NCBI GenBank assembly: GCA_964593795.1
Contig: CAZQJC010000040.1
Location: 1 to 64,000, forward strand
Length of the DNA: 64,000 nucleotides
Direction: 5' to 3'
Source: JAHFDS01 sp964593795
GTDB taxonomy: Bacteria; Myxococcota_A; Polyangia; JAHFDS01
The stretch's first letter is position 1; every line of letters starts with the position of its first letter. This document shows, one piece after another, positions 7,018-15,014 of the stretch. The position numbers were made by a program, and so were the translations under genes. A model generated the notes under the pieces. That model was not told the DNA's origin, searched no databases, and was given only the letters and a program-made list of their open reading frames with translations.

Positions 7018-8028
7018 ATGGACCTCTCGCCCTTCAGGCCGCTGCCGCTCCTCCGGAGCGGGTGGGGGCAGACCGTGGCGGCGTCGCTCCTGCCGCAGCG
7101 AGCCGACCGGCTGCCGGCCGTCCATCATCGCGTCGCGCTCGACGACGGCGACCGCCTCGCGGTGATCGAGAGCCGGCCGCGCGGGTGGCGCGCCGGCGAC
7201 CGCGTGGTCGTGCTGTGGCACGGACTGATGGGCCACCACCAGTCGTCGTACCTGGTGCGGGTCGCGCGCCGGCTGTTCGCGCGCGGTCACCTCGTCCTGC
7301 GGGTGAACATGCGCGGGTGCGGGCCGGGCGTGGGCCTCGCGCGCGGCATCTGCCACGCCGGGCGCAGCGAGGACGTGCGCGCGGTGACGGCCTGGACCGG
7401 CGCGGCGTACCCGCGCTCTCCGATCGCGCTCGCCGGCTTCTCGATGGGCGGCAACATGGTGCTCAAGATGGCCGGCGAGGACGGCGCGCGGCTCCCCGGC
7501 CAGGTCGACCGCGTGGTCGCGGTGTCGCCGCCTGTGGACCTCGCGCTGTGCGCGCGCACGCTGGCCGGCGCGGGGGTGCTCGACCAGTACTTCGTCTACC
7601 GGCTGCGGCGCTTCGTCCGCCGCCGCCACGCGGCCTTCCCCGACCTCGGGCCGGTCGAGCTGCCCGCGCGGCTGACGCTGACCGCCTTCGACGACGTGTA
7701 CACCGCCCCGCACGGCGGCTTCGCGAGCGCGGCCGACTACTACGCACGCTCGAGCGCGGCGCCGCACCTCGCCGCGATCACGGTCCCGACGCTCGTCGTC
7801 TCGGCGAAGGACGATCCCGTCGTGGGGGCGCCGTCGTTCGCGACCGTCGCCGGGCACCCGCGCTTCCAGGTCCTGACGCCCGCGCACGGCGGGCACGTCG
7901 GCTTCCTCGGCCGCCCCGGCCTCGGGCGCAGCGTCCACTGGATGGACGAGCTGCTCGGGCGCTGGCTCGGCGATCCGCGCCGCGGGCCGGGCGCCGAGGT
8001 GCCCGCGGGCGCCGCGCCGCTGCGCTGA
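7018..8028 (+). CDS. YheT-type alpha/beta hydrolase
   Basis: A 336-residue protein of the YheT/ABHD1-3 family, usually about 320-340 residues. The opening FRPLPLLRSGWGQTVAASLL is the family start. The oxyanion region LWHGLMG is at about 66-72, the nucleophile elbow GFSMGG has Ser142, the acid lies in SAKDDPVVG and the base in AHGGHVGFL, so the triad is complete. Related enzymes act on esters of lipids or similar acyl compounds. It starts nine bases after the kinase remnant and heads a block of lipid-related genes, which fits a lipid substrate, though the actual substrate is unknown. Confidence 0.88.
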   Translation: MDLSPFRPLPLLRSGWGQTVAASLLPQRADRLPAVHHRVALDDGDRLAVIESRPRGWRAGDRVVVLWHGLMGHHQSSYLVRVARRLFARGHLVLRVNMRGCGPGVGLARGICHAGRSEDVRAVTAWTGAAYPRSPIALAGFSMGGNMVLKMAGEDGARLPGQVDRVVAVSPPVDLALCARTLAGAGVLDQYFVYRLRRFVRRRHAAFPDLGPVELPARLTLTAFDDVYTAPHGGFASAADYYARSSAAPHLAAITVPTLVVSAKDDPVVGAPSFATVAGHPRFQVLTPAHGGHVGFLGRPGLGRSVHWMDELLGRWLGDPRRGPGAEVPAGAAPLR

Positions 8029-8089
8029 TCGCTGCGGGTGGAAGAGGCGCCGAGCAGCCTGGCGGGGGCGCACGCCTCATCGACCTTGC

Positions 8090-8132
8090 TGACGAACGTC
8101 ATTGACATTCGTCATCGAGTTTCCGAGGATAC
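8090..8132 (+). promoter_or_regulatory. 25-bp operator-like palindrome over a promoter (hydroxylase-TetR operon)
   Basis: Positions 8090-8101 (TGACGAACGTCA) and 8103-8114 (TGACATTCGTCA) form 12-bp inverted arms with one mismatch around a single central base. The right half contains a perfect TTGACA (8102-8107), and 17 bases later GAGGAT (8125-8130) is a weak -10 candidate. AAGGAGG and the start codon of the hydroxylase gene follow at 8142 and 8153. The size and symmetry suit a TetR-family operator, and a TetR gene is the third gene downstream. Binding would block the -35 box, so autorepression is the simplest model. Confidence 0.65.
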
Positions 8133-8152
8133 GGCTCGAGCAAGGAGGCGAG

Positions 8153-9007
8153 ATGTCCCTGGGCGCATACGTGGCGATGGCGGTGGCCGGCGGGCTCGGC
8201 ATGTACTTCGGCATCGGGGCCTACTTCGAGGCCGTCTACTACCGCCGCCGGCGGCACGAGCCCGAGGCCTGGAAGTGCCAGCCGCGGCGCTTCGCGCCGG
8301 CACGTATGCGCCAGCACGAATTCGTCCTCGGCACCGTCAACATGATCGCCGGCTCGCTCGTGTCCGGCTGGTTCGCGTGGCGCGTCGCCGAGGGCAAGCT
8401 CTCGGCCATCTCCTTCGACACCTCGCTCGCCGCGATCCCCGGCGCCGTCGCGCTGACGCTCGCCTATTTCCTGGCGACCGACTGCGCGCTCTACTGGGCG
8501 CACCGCCTGCTGCACCGGCCGCTCGCGTTCCGCTGGATCCACCGGTGGCACCACCGCTACACGAGCCCCACCGCGTTCACCGCCGGCGCCATGCACCCGG
8601 CGGAGTTCTTCCTCTACCAGGGCATCATGGTCGTGCCGCTCCTCCTCGTGCCCGTGCACGTCGCGGGCGTGATCTTCGTCCTCGTCTACCAGAACTTCGT
8701 CGCGCTCGTGGATCACTCGGGCGTGCGCACGCGGAGCTGGGTGTCCTTCCAGCCGCCCGCGCAGTTCCACGACGACCACCACGTCTACTTCCACGTGAAC
8801 TACGGCCAGACGCTGGGCCTGTGGGACCGGGTGTTCGGCACGTGGCGCCGCGTGGACCGCCGCTACGGCATCGACGTCTTCGGCGGAAAGGGCGCCCCGC
8901 TCGGGCCCGCCGACGGTCCGCCGCGGCTGGTCGACTACACCGAGGACCGCTTCGCGCGCGCCGGCGCCGCCGCGGACACCGCGCCCGTCGGAGGCACCGC
9001 GCCATGA
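8153..9007 (+). CDS. fatty acid hydroxylase / sterol desaturase superfamily protein
   Basis: The ATG at 8153 has AAGGAGG five bases upstream; the frame is open further back but crosses the operator. The 284-residue membrane protein has three to four hydrophobic segments and the di-iron histidine set of this superfamily: H117-x3-H121 (HRLLH), H130-x2-H133-H134 (HRWHH), a lone His in VDHSG (about 188), and H206-x2-H209-H210 (HDDHH). It is expected to use oxygen and reductant to hydroxylate or desaturate a lipid. The gene overlaps the next by four bases (ATGA) and lies under the palindrome at 8090-8114, so a TetR regulator probably gates it. Confidence 0.88.
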   Translation: MSLGAYVAMAVAGGLGMYFGIGAYFEAVYYRRRRHEPEAWKCQPRRFAPARMRQHEFVLGTVNMIAGSLVSGWFAWRVAEGKLSAISFDTSLAAIPGAVALTLAYFLATDCALYWAHRLLHRPLAFRWIHRWHHRYTSPTAFTAGAMHPAEFFLYQGIMVVPLLLVPVHVAGVIFVLVYQNFVALVDHSGVRTRSWVSFQPPAQFHDDHHVYFHVNYGQTLGLWDRVFGTWRRVDRRYGIDVFGGKGAPLGPADGPPRLVDYTEDRFARAGAAADTAPVGGTAP

Positions 9008-9855
9008 GCCCGCTCATCGACTCGACGCTCCTGACCGTGTACTCGCCGCTCTCTCGCGCGCCCTCGCAGGTGGGGCTCGAGCTCGTGGTGCTCGGCGGCG
9101 CCATCGCGACCTTCGTGCACGCGCGCCGCGCCACCAGCAAGGGCGATCCCGCGGCGATGCTGACGTGGCTCGCGATCCTCGTCTACGGCATCGCGATGGA
9201 GATCGTCTCCTATCACTTCGTCGACAACTTCACGCACGCGCAGTTCACGGTGATGCTCTACCACCACAAGCTGCCGCTCTACGTCACGGCGCTCTACCCG
9301 GTGCTCCTCTACACGGGCATCGCCACCGCGCGCTGGCTGCAGCTCCCGCGCGCGATCGAGCCGCTGGCAGCGGGCCTCTTCATCGTCGCGATGGACGTGC
9401 CGTTCGACCTCATGGGCCCGGTCGCCGGCTGGTGGTCCTGGTCGGACGCGGACCCGAACCTCGCGGTGCGCTGGGGCGGCGTGCCGGTCACGAGCTTCTT
9501 CTGGCACCTCACCTTCGGCGGCAGCCTCGCCTTCCTCTCGCGTGCCCTCGGCCCCTTCGCGGCTCGCCGCGGGGCCGCGGGCCTCCTGCTCTCGGCGCCG
9601 ATCGCGCTCGGCACGATGGTGTGCGGCTTCCTCCTCTTCCTGCCGTTCCACGGCCTCAAGCGGGCCGGCGTGAACGACGGCGTCGTCGTCGGCGGGGCGC
9701 TCGCCCTGTGTGCGCTCGCGACGGCGCTCGCGCGTCGTGCGCCGCGCAAGGACGGCGATCGCCTGCTCTGGGGCGTTCCAGTGGCGTTCGTCTGCTACCA
9801 CCTCGCGCTCGCGCTCGCGCTCGTCGCCCTCGGTCGCCTGACGACGCCGTCGTGA
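9004..9855 (+). CDS. multi-pass membrane protein of unknown function
   Basis: A 283-residue protein with about seven hydrophobic segments, starting within the stop codon of the hydroxylase gene (ATGA). Conserved-looking polar positions are EIVSYHFVDNFTH, MLYHHKLPLY, and DVPFDLMGP-GWWSW followed by GGVPVTSFFWHLTFG. The Asp, WxW and GVPxTxFxW pattern recalls CruF-type carotenoid membrane proteins, but the match is loose and I would not name it so. Coupling to a di-iron hydroxylase makes a role in the same lipid or terpenoid step likely, either as a partner enzyme or as an integral membrane subunit. Confidence 0.6.
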   Translation: MSPLIDSTLLTVYSPLSRAPSQVGLELVVLGGAIATFVHARRATSKGDPAAMLTWLAILVYGIAMEIVSYHFVDNFTHAQFTVMLYHHKLPLYVTALYPVLLYTGIATARWLQLPRAIEPLAAGLFIVAMDVPFDLMGPVAGWWSWSDADPNLAVRWGGVPVTSFFWHLTFGGSLAFLSRALGPFAARRGAAGLLLSAPIALGTMVCGFLLFLPFHGLKRAGVNDGVVVGGALALCALATALARRAPRKDGDRLLWGVPVAFVCYHLALALALVALGRLTTPS

Positions 9856-9875
9856 TCCGGGCGGTATGATGGCGC

Positions 9876-10466
9876 GTGTCCTCGCGCCGCGCGCAGCAGA
9901 AGGAGAGTACCCGGCAGGAGCTGTTCGCGCGGGCGATGCAGCTCTTCTCGGAGCGGGGCTACGAGGCCGTCAGCGTCGAGGACATCGTGACCGCGGCGCG
10001 CGTGGCGCGCGGGACCTTCTACTTCCACTTCCCGAGCAAGGAGGACGTGCTCCTCGAGGCGGTGCGCCGGGGCGAGCGCCACATCGTGGGGCGCATGGCC
10101 GCCGTCGCCGACCGGCCCTTCGTCGACGTCCTCGTCGCGACCACCGAGGGCTTCGCGGAGGTCTGGGGCGGGCACCGCGAGCTCCTGCCGCACGCGGGCG
10201 CCGTCGGCATCCGGCGCATCGCGCAGGTCGCGGGTGAGCGCGACCACGAGCCGCTCCGGCTCGAGCTGGTCAAGCACGTCGAGCGTGCGCTCGAGGCCGG
10301 CGCGCTCCGCTCGCCGCTGCCCGCGCAGATGCTCGCCGACGTCTTCCTGCTCGATGTGTTCGCGGCGCTCATGTCCTGGGCGGCCTCCGGGCAGCCCCCG
10401 CTGCCGCTCGTGATGCGCGGCGTGATCGAGCTCTACCTCGGCGGCGTCGGCCTCGGACGCACCTGA
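9876..10466 (+). CDS. TetR-family transcriptional regulator
   Basis: A 196-residue protein with the TetR DNA-binding domain at residues 10-56: TRQELFARAMQLFSERGYE, the HTH VSVEDIVTAARVARGTFY and the closing FYFHFPSKEDVLLE. The rest is a helical ligand-binding and dimer domain of the usual length. The start is a GTG. It is the third gene after the 25-bp palindrome at 8090-8114 and probably represses that operon; the effector may be a fatty acyl derivative, given the enzymes, but this is inference. Confidence 0.87.
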   Translation: MSSRRAQQKESTRQELFARAMQLFSERGYEAVSVEDIVTAARVARGTFYFHFPSKEDVLLEAVRRGERHIVGRMAAVADRPFVDVLVATTEGFAEVWGGHRELLPHAGAVGIRRIAQVAGERDHEPLRLELVKHVERALEAGALRSPLPAQMLADVFLLDVFAALMSWAASGQPPLPLVMRGVIELYLGGVGLGRT

Positions 10467-10532
10467 GCGAGAAAGTCGGGGAATATCCCCCGGCGACGGC
10501 GTTCCCCCGGCAACCCAACCGGAGGAACGACC

Positions 10533-11177
10533 ATGAAGAAGACCCTGCTCACCTGCTTGCTCGCGATGACCTCTCTCGGCCTGGTCGGCTGCGGCGCCGA
10601 AGGCGACCCGGCCGCCGAGGGCGACCCGGCCGCCGAGGCCGTCGCAGAGGACGACATCGGCACGCTCGAGGGTGCGCTGTGCACCGACGCCGGGGCCGCG
10701 AACGCCTCCTTGCCCATGAACACCGGCAACGGGGCCACGACCGCCTCGACGTCGCCGACGAGCACCTACGGCACGAACCTGTGCACCGGCCACTACGTCG
10801 TCGAGGTGACGAACACCCTCGGCCGCAACGTCACGCCGTTCGCGGAGTGGGGCGAGCCGCTGCCCGCCACCAAGGAGGCCTGCCCGTTCGCCCTCCTCGA
10901 GGCGGAGGCCTGGGGCTGGGTGCCCTCGAAGAAGATCGGCAGCTACTGGACGCTCCCGTACTGGAAGTCGCTCGGCAAGAAGGCCGTCGGCGGCCAGTGG
11001 GTGGGGGAGGGCAGCCTCTTTGCCGGCTGGTGCGCGCTCGGGACGGGCTTTCCGCAGATCAACAGCTCGCCGTACTCGAAGATCCGCGTGTCGGCCAAGG
11101 CCGCGGCCCTGGCCGTCTTCTTCGCGGTGCCGAAGAAGGTCAAGGCGGGCGTCCAGAACGAGGTGATCATCTACTGA
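10533..11177 (+). CDS. secreted lipoprotein of unknown function
   Basis: A 214-residue protein with a strong ribosome-binding site (CCGGAGGAACG) and a lipobox (SLGLVGC) at about residue 20. A duplicated EGDPAAEGDPAAE acidic linker follows; the repeat is also exact at DNA level. The folded part carries Trp-rich stretches (WGWVPSKKIGSYWTLPYW, GGQWVGEG) and a few Cys residues that could pair. No known domain is recognised. Upstream, at 10478-10490, GGGGAATATCCCC is a perfect short palindrome that could be an operator for this gene or the end of the TetR transcript. Confidence 0.68.
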   Translation: MKKTLLTCLLAMTSLGLVGCGAEGDPAAEGDPAAEAVAEDDIGTLEGALCTDAGAANASLPMNTGNGATTASTSPTSTYGTNLCTGHYVVEVTNTLGRNVTPFAEWGEPLPATKEACPFALLEAEAWGWVPSKKIGSYWTLPYWKSLGKKAVGGQWVGEGSLFAGWCALGTGFPQINSSPYSKIRVSAKAAALAVFFAVPKKVKAGVQNEVIIY

Positions 11178-11201
11178 GCCGACCGTGCTCCTGCCTCGAC
11201 C

Positions 11202-11257
11202 GTTACAGCGTTCACTGTCGAATTGATGTTGACAGTGAATGGTGTAACAGTTATGAG
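11202..11257 (+). promoter_or_regulatory. 47-bp inverted repeat over a promoter (desaturase-MerR operon)
   Basis: Left arm 11202-11219 and right arm 11231-11248 are 18-bp inverted repeats with two mismatches, separated by 11 bases. The right arm begins inside a perfect -35 box TTGACA (11229-11234); after exactly 17 bases comes TATGAG (11252-11257), four of six matches to a -10 box. The desaturase start follows at 11332 with AGGAGG. A regulator binding both arms would cover the -35 region. The second gene of this operon encodes a MerR-like protein, the natural candidate, acting more like a CarA-type repressor than a classical MerR activator. Confidence 0.68.
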
Positions 11258-11331
11258 TGATGCATCAACGCGTGCAGGGGTCGCGTCGCCGTCCGGCGCC
11301 GCGCCTCGCGCGCCACTCCCAGGAGGGAGCG

Positions 11332-12501
11332 ATGCATCCCGATTCGCTGCCGGCCCCCGCGGCCCTCGTCCCCGCCCTGCCGCCCGGCAAGGCCCGCCGT
11401 CCCGACGACCGCTACCGTGCGCTCGGTGAGGAGCTCGACGCGCTCAAGGCGCGCATCACCGCCGAGGTCGGCGCAAAGGACGTGCGCTACGTGCGCGGCA
11501 TGCGCTCCGTCTCGCGCTTCTTCGAGGCCACCGGCCGCGTCCTCATCCACGTGAGCCCCGAGCCCGTCTCGTTCCTCGCGGGCGTGACCGCGCTCTGGCT
11601 GCACAAGCAGCTCGAGGCCACAGAGATCGGCCACACGGCGCTCCACGGCGCGTACGACGGCCTGCCGGGCGCCAAGGGCTTCCAGTCGGAGACCTTCCGC
11701 TGGGACACGCCGATCGACGAGGCCTCGTGGCGAAACGGCCACAACCTTCGCCACCACGGCAACACCAACGTGGCCGGCCGCGACCCCGACATCCACTTCG
11801 GCCCGGCTCGGCTGACCGACAAGACGCCCTACCACCGCGTCCACCGCATCGGCCTGCCGTTCTCGCTCTTCGTGCTGTTCCCGAACTTCGCCTTCCTGAT
11901 GAACCTGCACTTCACCGGGCTCTCGGACGCCTACCACGACAACGGACAGCCCGAGAAGCTCGACTTCCTCAAGGACCGGTCGAAGGGAAGCATCCGTGGC
12001 GCGTGGCGCGCGGCGTTGCGCAAGTACGTGCCTTACTACTTCTGGAACTACGTCTTCTTCCCGGCGCTCGCGGGCCCGATGTTCTGGAAGGTGCTGCTCG
12101 GCAACTGGATGGCGGAGACGATGCGCGACGTGTACTCGGCCGCGACCATCTACTGCGGCCACGTCGGCCCCGACACCAAGAGCTACGAGCGCGGCACGCG
12201 GCCGAAGAGCCGCGGCGAGTGGTACGCGATGCAGATCGAGGCGTCGAACGACTACGAGGTGAGCTGGGGTGTCTCGGTGCTGTGCGGCGGCCTCGACCGG
12301 CAGATCGAGCACCACCTGTTCCCGACGCTGCCCCCGCAGCGTCTTCGCGAGATCGCGCCCGAGGTCCGCGCCATCTGCGCGCGCCACGGCGTCGAGTACC
12401 GCACGGACACGTGGGGCCGGACGCTCAGGAAGGCGCTCGGGCACATCGCGGTCCTGTCGAAGCAGGGAGGCGTGCGGCAAGTGCTGCGCGACATGGCATG
12501 A
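11332..12501 (+). CDS. membrane fatty acid desaturase
   Basis: The ATG at 11332 is preceded by AGGAGG; an earlier ATG at 11257 would start inside the promoter. The 389-residue protein has the three histidine boxes of acyl-lipid/front-end type desaturases: H101-x3-H105 (HTALH), H137-x3-H141-H142 (HNLRHHGNTN) and a final QIEHH at 324-328. The Gln in the last box is typical of front-end (delta-5/6-like) enzymes, but there is no cytochrome b5 domain. It is predicted to introduce double bonds into membrane acyl chains with an external electron donor. It overlaps the MerR gene by four bases. Confidence 0.9.
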   Translation: MHPDSLPAPAALVPALPPGKARRPDDRYRALGEELDALKARITAEVGAKDVRYVRGMRSVSRFFEATGRVLIHVSPEPVSFLAGVTALWLHKQLEATEIGHTALHGAYDGLPGAKGFQSETFRWDTPIDEASWRNGHNLRHHGNTNVAGRDPDIHFGPARLTDKTPYHRVHRIGLPFSLFVLFPNFAFLMNLHFTGLSDAYHDNGQPEKLDFLKDRSKGSIRGAWRAALRKYVPYYFWNYVFFPALAGPMFWKVLLGNWMAETMRDVYSAATIYCGHVGPDTKSYERGTRPKSRGEWYAMQIEASNDYEVSWGVSVLCGGLDRQIEHHLFPTLPPQRLREIAPEVRAICARHGVEYRTDTWGRTLRKALGHIAVLSKQGGVRQVLRDMA

Positions 12502-13307
12502 GCGCCGCGACTCTCGATGCGCCGCTCACGCTCGGCGCGGTACAACCAGGGGCGATGAGCGACGAGGCGCCCGGGGCGGGCGAGTACACGATCGACGAGC
12601 TCGCGGCCGCCTCGCGCGTCTCGAGCCGCACGATCCGCTTCTACCAGTCGCGCGGCGCGCTGCAGCCGCCGGAGATCCGCGGTCGCGTCGCCTACTACGG
12701 CGCGGCGCACAAGGAGCGGCTCGAGCTGATCTCCCAGCTCCAGGACCGCGGCCTGCGCATCGACGCCATCCGCGACCTGATGCAGCGCATCGACAAGGGC
12801 GAGCTCGACCTCGCGCAGTGGCTCGGCGTCGAGGAGCAGGTGCAGGCGCCGTGGGTGAACGACCAGGCGCGCACCGTGTCCGAGAAGGAGCTCCTCGAGC
12901 TGGCCGGGGCGACGCGGCCGGGCTTGATTGCCGACCTCGTACGCACGCGCCTCGTGGACCGGCACGGCGACGTGTACCTCGTGCGCAGCCCCGCGCTACT
13001 CGTGGTGGCCATGCGCCTCGAGGCTGGCGGCGTGGACCTGCAGACCGCGATGGAGGCCAGCAAGATCCTGCGCAAGCACTTCGCGCGCGCGGTCGCGGAG
13101 CTGGTCACGCTGTTCGTGGATCGGGCGAAGGAGGCGAACATGGAGGCCTCCGAGCTGGTGGGCCTCTTCCAGACGCTGCGACCGGCCGGCAATGAAGCGG
13201 TGCGCGTGATCTTCGGCCGCGAGATGGAGGAGCGCCTTCGAGAGCTGGTGGAGTCGGGCGCGCTCGCGAAGATCGCGGGCAAGGAGAAGGGGAAGAAGCG
13301 GAGGTAG
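12498..13307 (+). CDS. MerR-family transcriptional regulator
   Basis: A 269-residue protein starting at the ATGA overlap with the desaturase stop; a second ATG at 12555 is also possible and gives a more typical N-terminus. The winged helix starts YTIDELAAASRVSSRTIRFYQSRG and continues through AYYGAAHKERLELISQLQDRGL, the standard MerR DNA-binding pattern. About 150 residues of helical effector or dimer domain follow, with no metal-binding Cys cluster and no B12-binding motif, and a Lys/Arg tail. Coupling to the desaturase and the inverted repeat at 11202-11248 suggests control of unsaturated lipid synthesis. Confidence 0.85.
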   Translation: MSAATLDAPLTLGAVQPGAMSDEAPGAGEYTIDELAAASRVSSRTIRFYQSRGALQPPEIRGRVAYYGAAHKERLELISQLQDRGLRIDAIRDLMQRIDKGELDLAQWLGVEEQVQAPWVNDQARTVSEKELLELAGATRPGLIADLVRTRLVDRHGDVYLVRSPALLVVAMRLEAGGVDLQTAMEASKILRKHFARAVAELVTLFVDRAKEANMEASELVGLFQTLRPAGNEAVRVIFGREMEERLRELVESGALAKIAGKEKGKKRR

Positions 13308-13332
13308 GTCCCGTCCCGGATCCCTTCGACGA

Positions 13333-13575
13333 GTGGCGCTGCGCTACGTGCTCTGCAACGGGCGCAAGCACGCGGCCGACCTCGGTCGGACGCCGCCGGC
13401 GGGCTGGCTCGATCGCTTCTCGACGGCGCGCTACTTCGACGGGTGGCGCGACCGGCCCCCGAATCCGCCCCCGGATGCGCCCATCGTGGTTCCGCCGAGG
13501 CTGTGGCTGGTCACGAGCGGCTGGAGGCGCCTCGGCTTGCTGTCGCCCGACGAGACTCCTGGCGCCCGCCCCTGA
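13333..13575 (+). pseudogene. 3' remnant of a Y1/REP-associated tyrosine transposase
   Basis: This 80-codon open stretch reads ALRYVLCNGRKHA, then STARYFDGWRD, then PRLWLVTSGWRRLGL and PDETPG. The sequence matches my memory of the C-terminal end of transposase-like proteins common in Myxococcota (xALxYVLxNxRKH, FDGWR, TWLLxxGWRRxGLIxxxEVPG) of the IS200/REP-associated (Y1_Tnp) type. The catalytic HUH and Tyr part is missing: the preceding bases are the end of the MerR gene. It is therefore a decayed fragment and cannot be active. It marks a past insertion or recombination at the right edge of the lipid block. Confidence 0.6.
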
Positions 13576-13585
13576 GTGCGGACGG

Positions 13586-13625
13586 AAAAAACGAGCCCTG
13601 CACCGGGAGGGGGGTTCCGATGCAG
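13586..13625 (-). terminator. rho-independent terminator of the Ser/Thr kinase gene
   Basis: On the minus strand, 20 bases after the kinase stop, CTGCA at 13625-13621 pairs with TGCAG at 13602-13598. The stem extends through a CGG/CCG part around a C-rich loop. GGCTCG and then six T residues (13591-13586) follow. The T run close behind a GC stem is a textbook intrinsic terminator. Confidence 0.75.
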
Positions 13626-13645
13626 AGCTCTCGAGAAAGGGTTGG

Positions 13646-14707
13646 CTAGATGCGGGAGCCTGCGACGAGGGCCATGCGGCGCACGGGGACCAGCTCGGTG
13701 CCGGGCGCGTAGCGGCGGTCGTCTTCCTTGCCGCGGCGGAAGCTCAAGGGCGTGGACTGACGAGTCGGCGCTTCCTCGGACTGGCCGGAGAACGTGCCCT
13801 GGCCGAAATCGGGGGCGGGCAGGGCGGCGCCGGGGCCCATCTTCACGTAGCGCTGCAGCATCCGGCCGTCGTAGCCGGGGTACCAGCGATGGAGCAGGTC
13901 GGCGCACTGGCAGCCGAGCTCGAACGCGTCGTTCGGACGCTGCTCGGGGCGCGGCGCGAGGGCGTTGCGCAGGACCGCCATGACCTCCTCGGGCAGGCGC
14001 GCGCGCGCGGCCTCGGACAGGATGTGCGAGCGGCCGGGCGCGGTGTCGTTGTTCGGGAAGACCGACGGCCCGACGAGCAGCTCCGCGAGGACCACCGCGA
14101 GCGAGTAGAGATCGCTGCGGGCGTCGATGCGCTGGCCGGAGAGCTGCTCGGGCGACATGTAGCGCGTCTTGCCCTTGACCGAGCCGACGCGCGTGCGCGT
14201 CAGGCGCTGCGCCGCGTGGGCGATGCCGAAGTCGGCGAGCTTGATCTCGCCTGCCGCCGACACGAGGACGTTCGAGGGGCTGATGTCGCGGTGGATGATC
14301 TTGCGCGGCACGCCGCGGACCGTGGCGTTGTGCACGGCCTCGAGCCCGCGCGCGACCTCGGCGCAGGTGTAGAGCGCGACCTCGAGCGGCAGCCGCCCGT
14401 CGGTCGTGCGCCGGATGAGGCCGCGGACGTCCGTGCCGCCCACGTGCTCCATCACGAGATAGAACCGGTCCTCGTCGCGACCGACGTCGAGCACCTGCAC
14501 GACGTTCGAGTGCGCGATCGAGCCCGCGATGCGCGCCTCGTCGAGCAGCATGTCCACGAACTCGAGGTCGTTCGCGTACTGCGGGAGCAGCAGCTTGACC
14601 GCGACCTCGCGCTCGAACCCGCCGATGCTCGACAGGTGTCCGTGCCACACCTCCGCCATCCCGCCCTGGCCGATCAGCTTCGTCAGCGTGTAACGCCCCA
14701 CCCGCAT
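13646..14707 (-). CDS. Hanks-type serine/threonine protein kinase
   Basis: A 353-residue soluble kinase. The Gly-rich loop IGQGGMAEVW is at 12-21, the ATP lysine K38 in VAVK, helix C Glu57, the catalytic loop HRDISPSN with D141 and N146, and DFG at 159-161. The activation segment ends GKTRYMSPEQL, with SPE in place of the common APE, as in many myxobacterial kinases. The kinase domain covers about 5-280; the remaining tail has no transmembrane helix or sensor domain, so this is a cytoplasmic kinase. It stands alone on its transcript and has its own terminator. It could supply phospho-threonines for the FHA proteins of the Tad locus 12 kb away, but nothing in the sequence proves it. Confidence 0.92.
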   Translation of the reverse strand: MRVGRYTLTKLIGQGGMAEVWHGHLSSIGGFEREVAVKLLLPQYANDLEFVDMLLDEARIAGSIAHSNVVQVLDVGRDEDRFYLVMEHVGGTDVRGLIRRTTDGRLPLEVALYTCAEVARGLEAVHNATVRGVPRKIIHRDISPSNVLVSAAGEIKLADFGIAHAAQRLTRTRVGSVKGKTRYMSPEQLSGQRIDARSDLYSLAVVLAELLVGPSVFPNNDTAPGRSHILSEAARARLPEEVMAVLRNALAPRPEQRPNDAFELGCQCADLLHRWYPGYDGRMLQRYVKMGPGAALPAPDFGQGTFSGQSEEAPTRQSTPLSFRRGKEDDRRYAPGTELVPVRRMALVAGSRI

Positions 14708-15014
14708 GTGCAGGGGTAATCCACGCCGCGTGCCGACTTTCGGGGACGCAATTCCCGCTGGTTAGGTCTCCGAGGGGCGGGGCTGTTGAGTCCAGCAAGC
14801 ACCCACGCTGGGGTCACCTGTTTCCCCCGTTCGAGCTCGTGCTCGACCTCGTGCTCGTGCTCGATCCGAGGGCACCATCGGCCCGCTGTCCGACCGTCCC
14901 ACTTCCGGGATCGGACATCCCACGCGCGGGACATCGCGTTTTCTCACGCTTTTTCGCTTTCCAGCCCCCATCGCCGTTGATAGGTTCCGCCCGCTCGGAA
15001 GGGAAAGGGGTCAC
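14708..15014. repeat. intergenic region with a CTCGTG-type hexamer array
   Basis: This 307-base space separates the divergent kinase and M13 peptidase genes. Between 14833 and 14870 it holds a degenerate hexamer array (GAGCTCGTGCTCGACCTCG and onward) of the same kind as the GACGTG and GAGCCC arrays elsewhere in the window. To its right, 14900-14935 contains repeated GGACATC/GGGAC segments with partial symmetry. Both flanking promoters must lie here, but I cannot place them with confidence. A good AAGGGAAAGGGG ribosome-binding stretch precedes the peptidase start. Confidence 0.5.

Noticed and set aside
9866..10237. ATG-started frame overlapping the TetR gene
   Set aside because: It is a different frame rich in Arg/Gly; the GTG-started frame has the full TetR HTH.
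10478..10490. GGGGAATATCCCC palindrome as a terminator
   Set aside because: No T tract follows and the stem is only four G-C pairs; kept only as a possible operator in the neighbouring gene entry.
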